Part shown: piece after piece, positions 1 through 8,768 of the stretch | How positions within the stretch are numbered: the first letter of the stretch is position 1 | Layout of the letters: each line of letters begins with the position of its first letter | Assembly (NCBI GenBank): GCA_963745205.1 | Contig: CAVUWX010000022.1 | Span: 169,895-233,894 of the forward strand | Direction: 5' to 3' | Length of the DNA stretch: 64,000 nucleotides | DNA from: Hyphomicrobium_A sp963745205 | GTDB lineage: Bacteria; Pseudomonadota; Alphaproteobacteria; Rhizobiales; Hyphomicrobiaceae | Program-made: the position numbers and the translations under genes | The notes under the pieces: generated by a model | The model's input: only the letters and a program-made list of their open reading frames with translations | Database searches by the model: none | What the model was told of the DNA's origin: nothing

Positions 1-421
1 ACAGGGCGGCAACGCCCATCGCGGCGATCGCGGTGCCGACCAACAGGGCCGCCAAGCGGGAGCCGCGGATCAGGCCGCGCATGTGGGCGAAATCGCCCGT
101 CTCGCGATAGTGCGGGATCAGCCGAATGGAGGTGACGCTGAGGCCGAGGTCGGCGAGGCCGCCGAGCCACAGCACGCAAGTCCACACGAAGACGTAGATT
201 CCGTACTGGTTGCTGCCCATCCAGCGCGCGAGCACGACCTGGGAAAGGTAAAGCAGCGCTGCGCTGCCGCAGCGCACGCCGAAGGCGGTGACGGCGTCGC
301 GCTGAGTGCGCGCCTTCTCGCCGTCGCCCCTGAAAATGGCGAGCGATTGCGCGACGACGCTGCCGACGCTCGGCCACGTGATCGTGCTGCTGGTGGGGGC
401 GACGGAAGTGTCGCGTATCAT
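1..421 (-). CDS. Polysaccharide flippase (MOP/Wzx-like), N-terminal part
   Basis: The reverse strand encodes 140 residues starting with ATG at 421 and running off the left edge. After a hydrophilic start of about 45 residues come hydrophobic stretches including LLYLSQVVLARWMG and YGIYVFVWTCVLWLGGL, then a basic loop (LIPHYRETGDFAHMRGLIRG) and another membrane segment. The 'YG.Y.F.W....L......G' pattern is typical of the first helices of Polysaccharide_synt/MurJ-like flippases that move lipid-linked sugars across the inner membrane. The C-terminal two thirds are outside the window, so the substrate cannot be judged. Confidence 0.72.
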   Translation of the reverse strand, partial: MIRDTSVAPTSSTITWPSVGSVVAQSLAIFRGDGEKARTQRDAVTAFGVRCGSAALLYLSQVVLARWMGSNQYGIYVFVWTCVLWLGGLADLGLSVTSIRLIPHYRETGDFAHMRGLIRGSRLAALLVGTAIAAMGVAAL

Positions 422-484
422 CGGCGGTTCCGGCCCCTGCTGCCGCCTGTGCCTGGTCCGAGGGAGGACCGCTTCAACCCCTGG

Positions 485-673
485 TTAGTCCTGCTGTAGG
501 CGGTCGCGCTCGCGCAAGCGCACGCGCTCGGCGACGTCGGCCCAGGCAGTCGAGCGGCGTTCATCGCCGTAGCCGGTATGCATGGTTGCGAAAAAATCGG
601 CCACCTCGGCCGCATGAAGTCCATGTTTTGCCTCGAGGACGACCGCCATCGCTTCGCACTCACGCTCGTTCAT
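485..673 (-). CDS. Small conserved-looking hypothetical protein
   Basis: A 62-residue acidic, helical protein (MNERECEAMAVVLEAKHGLH...) with no signal peptide or membrane segment. I chose the ATG at 673 because GAGG lies about 5 nt upstream; an in-frame ATG at 703 would add MENIWQSNEA without a clear ribosome site. It sits 63 nt upstream of the flippase gene on the same strand and may share its transcript. No family recognised. The alternating acidic/hydrophobic composition and low-stop frame support coding, but the call is moderate. Confidence 0.5.
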   Translation of the reverse strand: MNERECEAMAVVLEAKHGLHAAEVADFFATMHTGYGDERRSTAWADVAERVRLRERDRLQQD

Positions 674-900
674 GGCCTCATTTGATTGCCAGATGTTTTC
701 CATGGTCGCGTAATCCCGTTGCCGGCTGCTCTCTAACCTCAATTCCAAGCAGGCTGCCTTCGATCCTGTGCACTCAAGGCAGCAAAAAACGCGCCAGCCC
801 GGTTGCTTCAGAACGAGACCGCGAGGCGCGCTTTGAGCGGATTTCGCTGGAATTGTTTGTGCTAAGCTGGGTCAAGCCGATCCAACCCGGGAGAGGTGCG

Positions 901-1098
901 ATGTGTGCAAGACCGAAATTAACGCTGTTGGCGACAAGCCTTGCGGCAGCCCTGATGCTGGCGCTGCCGGCGAGCACCGGAGCATGGGCGGAGGAGCCGC
1001 AAGGCGCGGCAGCGCCGGCGCCGGCCGAGCAGCAGACGCTGCCACCTGCGACGGGCGGCTGCCCCTACCGCGGCGGGAAGCTCGAGCTGATCACCTGA
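901..1098 (+). CDS. Small exported Ala/Pro-rich protein
   Basis: A 65-residue protein preceded by a good ribosome site (GGGAGAGG just before the ATG). Residues 1 to about 31 form a Sec signal peptide with cleavage likely after AWA. The mature part is a short Ala/Pro/Gln linker followed by a compact C-terminal segment with one Cys (GGCPYRGGKLELIT). That C-terminal pattern looks like the conserved part. Function unknown. Its stop codon is 30 nt from the convergent dacA-like gene's terminal codon. Confidence 0.62.
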   Translation: MCARPKLTLLATSLAAALMLALPASTGAWAEEPQGAAAPAPAEQQTLPPATGGCPYRGGKLELIT

Positions 1099-1128
1099 AA
1101 GTCGTGCTCCGCCCGCGAGGCCTGGCGG

Positions 1129-2194
1129 CTACTCTTCCTGTGCGCCCAGAACAGGTTTGACCTCGGTCTTGAGCGAGCCGGTCGTTGTGTCCGCCTCGGA
1201 GCTCGTCTGCGCCGCCTTGACCGCGTCCTTGTCCTTCTTGCCGGCCTTCTTCGCAGCACGCTTGCCGCCCTTCTGAGCATTGATGATACGCAGCTTGGGA
1301 TTGCACGCCCAGGAACTCGACGCTCGTGCGCACGCTCTTGACGCCCTCGGCTGTTGGGGTGAGCGGCATGTTGTCGACGGTCTGCGTGTTGGAGATCTGC
1401 GTGAGCCCGATCTGCTGGAAGCCGTACTCGAGCAAGCTAGAGGCGCGCGTATTGCGTTCCCCGATGCTCGAATCTCCCAGCACGACCGCTACGAGGCGGC
1501 GTCCATCGCGCGTGGCGCTCGCCACTATGTTGAAGCCGGAGTCGCAGGTGAAGCCCGTCTTGAGGCCATCTGCGCCTTCGACCGTGTCGAGCAGCCCGTT
1601 GTGGGAGCGCACACGATTCCTCCCCAGGCGCATCTGCGGCATCGACCAGTAGTGGGCGTACTCGGGAAACTCGGTCACGATTGCGCGCGACAGCTTGGCT
1701 AGGTCACGCGCCGTCGTCACCTGGTCGTCGGCCGGCAAGCCGTTGGGGTTGACGAATTTGGTGCGCGACATGCCGAGCCGCTGGGCGGTGGCATTCATCT
1801 TGGCAACGAAGTCGGCCTCGCTGCCGCCGATCGACTCGGCCAGCATGACGGCAACGTCGTTGGCGGATTTGATGATGAGCGCCTGCAGCGCCAGATCGAC
1901 AGTGAGCTCGCCGCCGATGGGCAACCCGACCTTGCTCGGCGGCTCGCTGTGGGCAGCGGCAGAGCACGCGATCTTTTGATTGAGAGCGAGCTTGCCGCTC
2001 TTGATGGCTTCGAAGGCGAGATAGGCCGTCATCAGTTTGGCAAGGGAGGCTGGATGCCACTGGTTGTCTTGGTCCTCCGCGTAGAGGACCTTGCCGCTCG
2101 AGACGTCAAACAACAGGGACGGGCCGGCTGCGGTCGCGCGGGAGCTGAACGTGGCGACTAAGAGCAGGGCGTATAATGTGGGCCCGCGGCGCAT
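1129..2194 (-). CDS. D-alanyl-D-alanine carboxypeptidase (PBP5/6 family), apparent 1-nt frameshift
   Basis: Periplasmic serine peptidase S11 that trims the terminal D-Ala of peptidoglycan stem peptides. Signal peptide is residues 1-22. The active-site motifs are all present: SLAK (Ser50, Lys53), SAN in the KSANDV segment, and KTG in GLKTGFTC. ATG at 2194 has GGGAGA upstream. Near 1297-1299 (GGG on the plus strand) the frame breaks: the original frame turns into nonsense, whereas the next frame continues as a lysine-rich tail (KLRIINAQKGGKRAAKKAG) typical of rhizobial homologues and stops at 1129-1131. One extra base explains it. The catalytic domain is upstream of the break, so the enzyme may work either way. 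Confidence 0.82.
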
Positions 2195-2375
2195 GCCATC
2201 TCCCAGTGAAAGTCGGATTTTGCCGGATACCATATTCGCGGATGCCGCGGCAACGTATTGGGTTGGGCTTTCCGGCAACGGTGTGACCATCCGCGCACAC
2301 ACTCAGCCCTGTGTCTAGAATAAGGGAGTCTTTGCGCGCGATTACCGCTGGGCCGGCCCGTAATCGTGGGCGGAT

Positions 2376-2910
2376 TCACAGGGGGTCGATGTTGTGTGGC
2401 CCGGTCCCGAAATGGCGGCGGAGCGCGCGTGCCGGTGACGGAAGATAGCCTGCACGATGGGTACGAGCGCTACGCCGAGACTAGGCAGTCGGCACTCGAA
2501 ATAGACGCGATCGCAGATTCGGGTCCCATCGCCCTCGGCGTCGAGCACGCGCTCGTGGATCCAGCGGCGGTACAGAAGCGAGGAAGACGATTCGAGAAAG
2601 CCGCGCCCGGGTCGAGGGTGGCGAGCGCGAGCGAGTGGACGTCGACAGGCAGCGCGCCGAACAGCATCAGCACACTACGAACTAGCGGCCGCTGGGGATC
2701 GAGCCGGTCGCGGTCAAGCGTTTCGCAGGCGCGCGGAAACGTCATGCGGACGGCTGGCATGAGCTCTGCGTTGACGCCGGTCATGCTCGCGACCTGCTCC
2801 CAAACCGCGACTGGCGGCGCGGCGAGCCGCGACGTCTCGATGACCTGAGCTTGGCTCGGCCGGGATGTGATCTCTGTTAAGTCGATGGTGCCGCTCGACG
2901 TTTCGATCAT
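2376..2910 (-). CDS. SRPBCC-family protein, two apparent 1-nt frameshifts
   Basis: A START/SRPBCC (polyketide cyclase-like) ligand-binding fold protein of roughly 178 residues. The first frame gives VIETSRLAAPPVAVWEQVA (the usual 'W..V....G' start of the fold) and continues to LDPG near 2605. The next frame then carries ESSSLLYRRWIHERVL...RICDRVYFECRLPSLG and a third shift near 2423-2429 restores RRHFGTGPHNIDPL followed by TGA at 2376-2378. Each break fits one missing base in a GCGC-rich run. ATG at 2910 was chosen over the upstream ATG at 2958 because homology-like sequence begins there. Ligand unknown. Confidence 0.6.
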
Positions 2911-3081
2911 ATGTTGCCCGAGTGCCTTGGCGGGATTGACGCTGCGGTGCCGCCTCACCTGAGGCGCAAACCGTCGTCCTTACGAAAATGTAAAGCGCCC
3001 GACACATCAGTGAAAAGAAGGGCCCGCAGGTTCCGCGGCTTGGGCGGACTGAAAGCCCGAAAATCAAGGGAGGTACTCATC

Positions 3082-3240
3082 ATGTCGACCCGTCTTCTGA
3101 ACATCGCGATCATCTCCGGTCTTCTGCTTGCCACCGCGGCTCCTGCTTTCGCTGCCGATGAGCCCAAGACGAAAGCCGATTGCGACAAGGCCAAGGGCAA
3201 GTGGGACGACAAGACGAGCAAGTGCACTGTGAAGAAGTGA
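3082..3240 (+). CDS. Tiny exported Lys/Asp-rich protein with a Cys pair
   Basis: A 52-residue protein with a strong ribosome site (AGGGAGG about 9 nt before ATG). Residues 1-24 are a signal peptide (cleavage after AFA). The mature 28 residues are highly charged (ADEPKTKADCDKAKGKWDD...) with two Cys ten residues apart, probably a disulphide. It lies 79 nt upstream of a second tiny exported protein of similar design (Cys pair, Lys-rich end), so the two may be distant paralogues in one transcript. Function unknown. Confidence 0.7.
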   Translation: MSTRLLNIAIISGLLLATAAPAFAADEPKTKADCDKAKGKWDDKTSKCTVKK

Positions 3241-3319
3241 GTTCCTGCGCGGTGCGGCGGGCGACGCTCGCCGCCTCGCGCATCTGTGGTAGGCCGTTTA
3301 ATCGGTAGGGAGGATACCC

Positions 3320-3517
3320 ATGAAGTCGAAGATCGTAATCGGAATTTGTGCGCTGGCGCTGCCGCTGGCTGCTGCCACCGTCGCGAGCGCTGCCCATCAC
3401 AAGGGCGGCAAGCATCACCACCATCACCACCATCACCACGGCTACCACGGCAAGGCCTGCAAAGGTGAGTTCATGTACATGAAGGGCGGCAAGTGCAAGG
3501 ACTCGCGCAAGAAGTAA
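3320..3517 (+). CDS. Tiny exported His-rich protein
   Basis: A 65-residue protein with GGGAGG upstream of ATG. Signal peptide residues 1-24 (cleavage after ASA). The mature protein begins HHKGGK and then has nine consecutive histidines, followed by GYHGKACKGEF and a Lys/Cys-rich end (GGKCKDSRKK). A His cluster plus two Cys in the periplasm suggests transition-metal binding (Zn, Ni or Cu), but this is inference. Followed by a strong hairpin terminator at 3546-3578. Confidence 0.72.
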   Translation: MKSKIVIGICALALPLAAATVASAAHHKGGKHHHHHHHHHGYHGKACKGEFMYMKGGKCKDSRKK

Positions 3518-3545
3518 GTGCGCGGCGCAGTGCCGGTACGAACGA

Positions 3546-3578
3546 GAAGCCCCGCACGGATCGCTCCGGCGGGGCTTC
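3546..3578. terminator. Bidirectional hairpin terminator
   Basis: GAAGCCCCGC and GCGGGGCTTC form a perfect 10-bp stem around a 13-nt loop, followed by a short T-containing run. It lies between the convergent His-rich gene and the membrane-protein gene ending at 3612. Confidence 0.8.
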
Positions 3579-3611
3579 GACTTTTCACGGCTCAGGCGGA
3601 GGTTGCCGCGC

Positions 3612-4262
3612 TTAGGCGGGCGTGGGGCCGGCCGCCGCCTGCAGGAAGCGGTAGGCGTGCACGAGGGCAAGCAGAGTGATTGGAACGGACACGAGGAGGC
3701 CGACGACGAGCGCGATGACGCCAAGCAGGTTGACGCCGACCAATGCCAAACCCAACAAGAAAATACGCCACTTGTTGCCCTTGGTGATGCGCCAGCTTTC
3801 TTTCAGCGACTCGACCGGCCCCAGCCCGCGGTCGACGACGATATAGGGGGCGAAGCTGAGGCCGAGGGAGGCGATGATGCCCGGTATGACCACAAGCACC
3901 AGGCCAACGAGGATGATGAGCAAGGCAAGGAGCTCGGCGCCGAGGAAGCGCCAGATGGGAGCGGGGTTCCACAAATCGCCGATGGTCACGGCTTCGATAT
4001 TATCGTGCGCGCGCAGCGCAAAATTCGTAAATCCCAAACTGACCAGAAAATTGACCACGAGGCCGATCAGACCCATGACAATTGCGAACGGCGTGGGCGG
4101 TGGCGGGGGCTGACCCTGCACGATCTCGGGATGCGGCGAGAGGATGCCGGGAATGGCGGAGATGAGGACGATAAGCGCGAAGGCGCCGATGAGGATCCAC
4201 GGGCGTCTCTTGAACGTCTCCCACCCAAACTTGATGCAATCGCCGATCGGTAACGCAGGCAT
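3612..4262 (-). CDS. Multi-pass inner-membrane protein (DUF975/YciC-like)
   Basis: A 216-residue protein with an N-terminal cytoplasmic segment (CIKFGWETFKRRPWIL) and about five or six hydrophobic segments: residues 22-42, 62-82, 105-135, 165-190 and 190-210. The central amphipathic segment with 'L..S...TKGN.W..F' (SLKESWRITKGNKWRIF) is the recurring motif of DUF975 and glycerophosphodiesterase-like membrane domains. A proline run (QPPPPPTP) is in the first periplasmic loop. No catalytic residues seen. It is alone between a terminator and corA, so the context says little about its role. Confidence 0.72.
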   Translation of the reverse strand: MPALPIGDCIKFGWETFKRRPWILIGAFALIVLISAIPGILSPHPEIVQGQPPPPPTPFAIVMGLIGLVVNFLVSLGFTNFALRAHDNIEAVTIGDLWNPAPIWRFLGAELLALLIILVGLVLVVIPGIIASLGLSFAPYIVVDRGLGPVESLKESWRITKGNKWRIFLLGLALVGVNLLGVIALVVGLLVSVPITLLALVHAYRFLQAAAGPTPA

Positions 4263-4479
4263 GAGAGCCCCCTTTTTCGCGAAATTTCGCGGCGCCAGAA
4301 GTCTTAGTCGAAGCTTACGATGGTCGGTCGGCAGTCCTTAAGGAAGTTTTCCTGCTGCCGCTGAATGGACGCTTTCCTCGTAGGGGTCGAAGACTACACG
4401 AACCGGGACGTGTCCGGGAGCGTGAAAACGGCTCGGGTTGTCGCTGCGCGGTGCGAACCAGACCGGGCGCGGCGATTCC

Positions 4480-5439
4480 CTACAACCATCCGCGCCATTT
4501 GAACCACAGGATCGGGATGATCGTGCTGAGTACTATTAGGAAAAGACCCCACTGATAACCCCAGGCCCAAGTCAGCTCCGGCATGTTCTTGAAGTTCATT
4601 CCATAGATGCTTGCCACGAGGGTGGGCGGAATGCCGACGACGGAAACCACGGTCAGGACCGTGAATATATCGTTCTGCTTGGTGTTGATGAGACCCAGCA
4701 CGGCGTCGAGCAGAAACTGCACCTTGTTGGACAGGTGCGTCTCGTAGTCGGTCAAAGACACGATATCGGTTTGCGCAGTCTTGAGATGATCCTGGCTCTC
4801 TTGCGGGATCCAGGCCCGCGCCGGCGCGGCAACGAATGGGACAATGCGTTGCAGACCCAGCAGGATGTCGCGAATCCGAGACGCGCGCTCTCCCACATTG
4901 CCGACCTCGGTCAGCACGCCGCGCAAGGCATCGTTCGACTGGCTGAGTTGGCGTCGTCGTCCCTTGCCGCGCCTCGCAAAGATGTTGCGCGAGACCTCGT
5001 CCAGCTCCGCAGCGATGGCCTCCAGCAGGTCCGCCAACAAATCCACCATCTCATCGACGATCGAAGTGAACGCCTCGACGCTTGAGCCTGGCAGGCCATC
5101 CTTGGAGAACTTCGCCGCCACCGCTTCGAACGAACGTAGCGGCGTGTAGCGGATGGTCACCAGAACGTCCTTCGAGAGCACGAAGCCAAGCGGTGCGGGA
5201 GCCTGGTCCAGCGCGCCCGCATAGGCGACGATGGGCATGCTCAGGTACAGCACTCCGTTCTCCTCCGAAATGCGGCTTGAGGTTTCGATCTCACTCAGCT
5301 CGCGGCGCGAGGGAAGCCTGAAGCCGTACTTGCCTTCGACGGAGGACCTCTCTGCGTCAGTCGGATCGAGCAGGTCCACCCACGACGCGGCGCGCGCTGC
5401 TGGCGAAGCCGCGTCCGCGGCCGGATAAGCAGTCAGCAT
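4480..5439 (-). CDS. corA: CorA-family Mg2+/divalent cation transporter
   Basis: A 319-residue CorA protein. The long N-terminal cytoplasmic alpha/beta domain (residues 1-240) ends in the stalk helix, followed by two membrane helices; the selectivity loop carries the diagnostic YGMNF motif between them. The C-terminus is basic and short (WFKWRGWL). ATG at 5439 has GGGAGAG about 9 nt upstream; the open frame extends further upstream but with low-complexity, non-homologous sequence. Transports Mg2+ (or Co2+/Ni2+) as a pentamer in the inner membrane. Divergent from the gene at 5656. Confidence 0.92.
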   Translation of the reverse strand: MLTAYPAADAASPAARAASWVDLLDPTDAERSSVEGKYGFRLPSRRELSEIETSSRISEENGVLYLSMPIVAYAGALDQAPAPLGFVLSKDVLVTIRYTPLRSFEAVAAKFSKDGLPGSSVEAFTSIVDEMVDLLADLLEAIAAELDEVSRNIFARRGKGRRRQLSQSNDALRGVLTEVGNVGERASRIRDILLGLQRIVPFVAAPARAWIPQESQDHLKTAQTDIVSLTDYETHLSNKVQFLLDAVLGLINTKQNDIFTVLTVVSVVGIPPTLVASIYGMNFKNMPELTWAWGYQWGLFLIVLSTIIPILWFKWRGWL

Positions 5440-5655
5440 GGTCGGTGCTCTCCCCTGTTGGCGTCGGTCCCGGCGTGAATGCTGCGAATGGCCAGGCGAC
5501 TGATCGGCGTGCGCCAACCTTGCCTGCCATAATGCTGTGCGGCTTGCCAAGTTCAGTCGGCGCTTCGCTGCCAACCACGGCGCCGCATTTGCGCCTTTCG
5601 GGGAGTGCGAACTTTGCTCGCGCTCCCCAACTCCTGACCTCCAAAGCTGACGACC

Positions 5656-6207
5656 ATGGTCCGCGGCAAAGTTCCCAAACGTCTTGTCATAGCGGGCGCC
5701 GCAGCAGTCGCCGCCCCTGCGTTGATTGCCGCCAGTCAGTTCGCCTGGCTCGTGATCCTCGACCCGTTTGGAGGCGGATCGCATCCGACCGACGAGGCGA
5801 TGCTCGCCCAATTCCAGGGAAAGCGAAAGATCCTGGAGGAGCTGGTGCGCATGGTCGATGAGAACCCCAAGCTCCTGCGCGTAGCGCCGGATTTCACGCG
5901 CCCAGAGGATTTTGGCTCCGCAGATGTTTCCCCCGATCGGTTAGCGATCTACCGGCGCCTTTTCCGCGAAGCGGGAGTAGCGCACGGTTTCAGCCATTAC
6001 GGCGAGACAATCGAGTTCATCGTGCACACGCGTGGGCTGGCGATCGGCGGGAGCGGCAAGGGGTTCGCCTATGCCGCGGATGCAGACCCTGACGCGACGA
6101 TAATCGAAGGGGACCTCGATGACGCCGCTGCGTCGCTCAGCATGAAGGACGTATTGCTCGAGCGCCGAATTGACGGCAACTGGTGGCTGGAATTGGATAT
6201 GAGGTAA
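5656..6207 (+). CDS. Hypothetical membrane-anchored protein
   Basis: A 183-residue protein with a basic N-terminus and one hydrophobic segment at residues 9-36 (RLVIAGAAAVAAPALI..), either a signal anchor or an uncleaved signal. The rest is soluble and mixed alpha/beta, with 'RRLFREAGVAHGFSHYGETIEF' and a C-terminal 'ERRIDGNWWLELDMR' segment. I do not recognise the family; the latter part resembles small periplasmic alpha+beta folds. Divergent from corA, convergent with the mocA-like gene. Confidence 0.65.
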   Translation: MVRGKVPKRLVIAGAAAVAAPALIAASQFAWLVILDPFGGGSHPTDEAMLAQFQGKRKILEELVRMVDENPKLLRVAPDFTRPEDFGSADVSPDRLAIYRRLFREAGVAHGFSHYGETIEFIVHTRGLAIGGSGKGFAYAADADPDATIIEGDLDDAAASLSMKDVLLERRIDGNWWLELDMR

Positions 6208-6241
6208 CAAGCTTTGGGCACGGTCTGAACGCTGCCGCGTC

Positions 6242-6850
6242 CTAGCGGTTCTCCGCTCGGGCACGAGCGACTGCCAAATCGCCGAGCGTGTCAACATCCG
6301 CAAAGATACTCTCGTCAGCAACCGTCACGACCGTGCACGAATCGCTGAACCGCTTGAGAAGAGACTTAGCGCCGGCCTGCCCTCCGAGCGCGGTGAGCAA
6401 TGGGAAATGCCGCCTGGGCCATAGGACGGGATTGCGCTGCGCACCTTCAGGCGTTGCCGGATAGACGATCCGCAGGGTGCCTTCCCGTTCGAAGGCGGTT
6501 CTCAAGCTTTGAAGCAATTGCGGGCGCAGAAGCGGCATGTCGCCCGGCACGATGAATGTGCCGTCGACGTGCTCTCCAAGCGCCGAAACGCCGGCCGCGA
6601 TCGACGATCCCATGCCGCTTTTCCACCGCGCGTTGTGCGCGAAGCGGACGGGAATGCCTTCGAGCGCGCGCTCGATAGCCTCGGCGTCGGCGCCGGTGAC
6701 AACCACGATCTCGGCGACCCCGCTGGCGGCAATCGTCTCCGCCACGCATCTCACTAAAGGAGGCGCGCCGATGCGGGCAACGAGCTTGTTTCCGGGCCCG
6801 AAGCGGGTCGATGCGCCGGCGGCGAGCAGGACGGCGGCGACCTCGGCCAT
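6242..6850 (-). CDS. MobA/MocA-like nucleotidyltransferase (molybdenum cofactor)
   Basis: A 202-residue NTP-transferase that, in this family, joins CTP (or GTP) to molybdopterin to make the dinucleotide cofactor of xanthine-oxidase-type enzymes. The nucleotide loop LLAAGASTRFGPGNKL is at residues 7-22, and the metal-binding 'VPGDMPLL' (Asp of the GDMP motif) follows at about residue 100. It starts 3 nt downstream of the xdhC-like gene, so they are co-transcribed. The MocA (CTP) assignment is inferred from the XdhC neighbour. Confidence 0.85.
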   Translation of the reverse strand: MAEVAAVLLAAGASTRFGPGNKLVARIGAPPLVRCVAETIAASGVAEIVVVTGADAEAIERALEGIPVRFAHNARWKSGMGSSIAAGVSALGEHVDGTFIVPGDMPLLRPQLLQSLRTAFEREGTLRIVYPATPEGAQRNPVLWPRRHFPLLTALGGQAGAKSLLKRFSDSCTVVTVADESIFADVDTLGDLAVARARAENR

Positions 6851-6853
6851 TAC

Positions 6854-7867
6854 TCAAGCTCCGCGCGCAACCTTGATGATTTCGGCTAGAATCGAAATGG
6901 CGATCTCGGCGGGGCCCTTGGCGCCAATAGCGAGCCCGATGGGCGCATGGATGCGAGAGAGATCTGACTCGCCGAAACCCGCCGCGCTGAGCCGCTCGAT
7001 CCGCTTGGTGTGCGTTTTGCGCGAGCCGAGCGCGCCAATATAGAGGCAGGGCGAGCGCAGCGCGCCAGCGATCGTCTCGTCGTCGATGTGGGAGGCATGC
7101 GTCAGGGCGACGACCGCGGTGCGCTTGTCGATGCCGACGGCGGCAAGTGACGCCTCGGGCCAGCCGGCGACGAGCTCGGTGCCGCCGAAGCGCTCCTCGC
7201 TCGCGAAGGCGGCGCGCGGATCGACCACGACGACGTCGTAGCCCATCTGCTGCGCCAGCCCCGCGAGCATCTGCCCTATGTGCGTGGCGCCGGCGATGAC
7301 GACGCGAATGGGCGGCATCAGGGCGTGCACGAAGATGCGGCCCTCCGGCGTATCGAGTAGCCGGCTTTCGCCCGCGGCAAGGCAGCTCGCGATCTCTACC
7401 GGCACTTCGGCGTCGACGACGAGCCGACGCGTACCGGTCGCAATGTCGGTCACGACCGCTAACGGCTCGCGTGCGCAGCGCGCTGTAAGTATGCGGTCGA
7501 GAGTACCTGCGTCGCGCTGGCGCTCGAGCGGCTCTAGGAGGATTTCGATCCTGCCGCCGCAGGGTAGGCCGGAGCGCCACGCCGTCTCCTCGGCGACGCC
7601 GAATTCGAGCAGCTTGGGCGATCCGCCAGCCATTACCTCGGCCGCTTCGGCGATGACGTCGGCCTCGACGCAGCCGCCCGACACCGAGCCGTGAAAGCGA
7701 TCGCCTGGCGCGACGATCATCTGGCCGCCGACCGGCACCGGCGCCGAGCCCCAGGCCGAGGCGACCGTCGCGAGCGCGATCCGGCCGTGCCGCTTAAGCC
7801 AGCTTCGCGCCACTTCGAGCACATCGTGCTCGGCGTTGCCGGTTCTCTGCGGTGTGATGACGTTCAT
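6854..7867 (-). CDS. XdhC/CoxI-family molybdenum hydroxylase maturation protein
   Basis: A 337-residue protein in the family that receives sulfurated Moco and inserts it into xanthine dehydrogenase-like enzymes. The N-terminal XdhC domain has 'ATVASAWGSAPVPVGGQM' and the conserved 'GSVSGGCVEADV' with its Cys; 'GLPCGGRIEILLEPL' follows. The C-terminal Rossmann domain has 'VIAGATHIGQMLAGLAQ' and 'GALGSRKTH'. ATG at 7867 was preferred over an upstream start because the homology begins there. It sits between a cytochrome c gene and the mocA-like gene, 29 and 3 nt apart. Confidence 0.88.
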   Translation of the reverse strand: MNVITPQRTGNAEHDVLEVARSWLKRHGRIALATVASAWGSAPVPVGGQMIVAPGDRFHGSVSGGCVEADVIAEAAEVMAGGSPKLLEFGVAEETAWRSGLPCGGRIEILLEPLERQRDAGTLDRILTARCAREPLAVVTDIATGTRRLVVDAEVPVEIASCLAAGESRLLDTPEGRIFVHALMPPIRVVIAGATHIGQMLAGLAQQMGYDVVVVDPRAAFASEERFGGTELVAGWPEASLAAVGIDKRTAVVALTHASHIDDETIAGALRSPCLYIGALGSRKTHTKRIERLSAAGFGESDLSRIHAPIGLAIGAKGPAEIAISILAEIIKVARGA

Positions 7868-7896
7868 GGGCGTGTCTCGCTGCGAAACGACTTGGG

Positions 7897-8514
7897 TCAC
7901 GTCGGCGGACAGGCGGCGCCGCTGTCGACCCAAGCTTTGATGAGGGTGCCGAACTCCGCTTGCGTGCCCGGCGCCGGGGTGCGGCCTGCGCCCGGATGCC
8001 AGCCCCAGCCGACGAGCGAATCCTCGGCCATGTGATGCACAAGCTCATCCATCGACTTGCCGCCGTTGCGCTTTGGGTCCTTGATCTGCTCGCAGATCTC
8101 GCCCAGCGACTTGCCGACCCACGCCATCTCGATCGGCGCCAGGTGCCACTCGGGGTGGCCGGGCAGGCGCGCGGCATCGAAGTTTTCCGGCCCGTGGCAG
8201 GTCGTGCAACGCATGCCAATGGCGCCGAAGCCGTCGATGCCGCGCACGACGAGCGGCAGGTGCGGGTGGCGGTCGTCACCCTGTGCTGGACGGTCGCCCG
8301 CAGGATGACAGTTCATGCAGCGCGCGCTGGTAATGACTTTGCCGGCCTCGGCGAAGAGCGCTTGCGAGCGCTGCTTCTCGTCGGCAATGGAAGCGAACGC
8401 GCTGACCGGCTTCAAGCCCACTGCGGGGTCGGGCGTCGCGGCAGAGACGGCGAGGCCGGTGCCAACGATCGCCAGGGTCCCCGCGAGACTGATCGCTGTC
8501 GATTGCATGCGCAT
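7897..8514 (-). CDS. Di-heme cytochrome c, isoquinoline 1-oxidoreductase-associated type
   Basis: An exported electron carrier of 205 residues. Signal peptide MRMQSTAISLAGTLAIVGTG... then two heme sites, CMNCH and CTTCH, and the conserved 'APIEMAWVGKSLGEIC' and 'GWGWHPGAGRTPAPG' segments found in cytochromes coded with IorAB-type molybdenum hydroxylases. ATG at 8514 has AAGGTG upstream. The in-frame codons just before it (8515-8538) read MVTLKVNG, which looks like the start of an iorA small subunit. No iorA or iorB genes are present, so the partner enzyme must be elsewhere or lost. Confidence 0.83.
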   Translation of the reverse strand: MRMQSTAISLAGTLAIVGTGLAVSAATPDPAVGLKPVSAFASIADEKQRSQALFAEAGKVITSARCMNCHPAGDRPAQGDDRHPHLPLVVRGIDGFGAIGMRCTTCHGPENFDAARLPGHPEWHLAPIEMAWVGKSLGEICEQIKDPKRNGGKSMDELVHHMAEDSLVGWGWHPGAGRTPAPGTQAEFGTLIKAWVDSGAACPPT

Positions 8515-8561
8515 CCCGTTCACCTTCAGCGTGACCATCGGCTGCCTCGTTTTATGCAATC

Positions 8562-8768
8562 ATGGATATGGGACGAGGAGAAGGTGCTCTAGGGCAGGTG
8601 AGGCTGTCGGGCGCAAGAGTCAAGGTCAAGGACCAGGCTACGTCGCTGAACCAGACGACGCTGATCTACAAGCGAGCGGGTAACCTGCAGGCCATCCAGC
8701 TCCCGCTCGGTCACACGAAGATCGTACTGGGGGTCGGGACGGCACGGCGAGACTACTCTGCGGAGTAG
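8562..8768 (+). pseudogene. C-terminal fragment of a tyrosine recombinase
   Basis: A short open frame contains SLNQTTLIYKRAGNLQAIQL then PLGHTKI, which matches the C-terminal part of phage/XerD-type integrases ('RRTKATLIY.RTGNLRAVQLLLGHTKI'). The catalytic Arg of the HxxR box is lost (LNQ instead of LRR), the Tyr region is not recognisable (LGVGTARRDY), and no N-terminal domain exists, so it is a remnant. It overlaps the 3' end of the convergent TPR-hydrolase gene and lies where catalytic genes of the molybdenum operon would be expected, suggesting a past recombination event. Confidence 0.6.

Noticed and set aside
3110..3724. 204-codon reverse frame across the tiny exported-protein genes
   Set aside because: It spans two genes with good ribosome sites, signal peptides and a terminator on the other strand; its own product is Ser/Arg low-complexity.
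4263..4479. Possible small gene between corA and the DUF975-like gene
   Set aside because: Only short frames without ribosome sites; most likely the upstream region of the DUF975-like gene.
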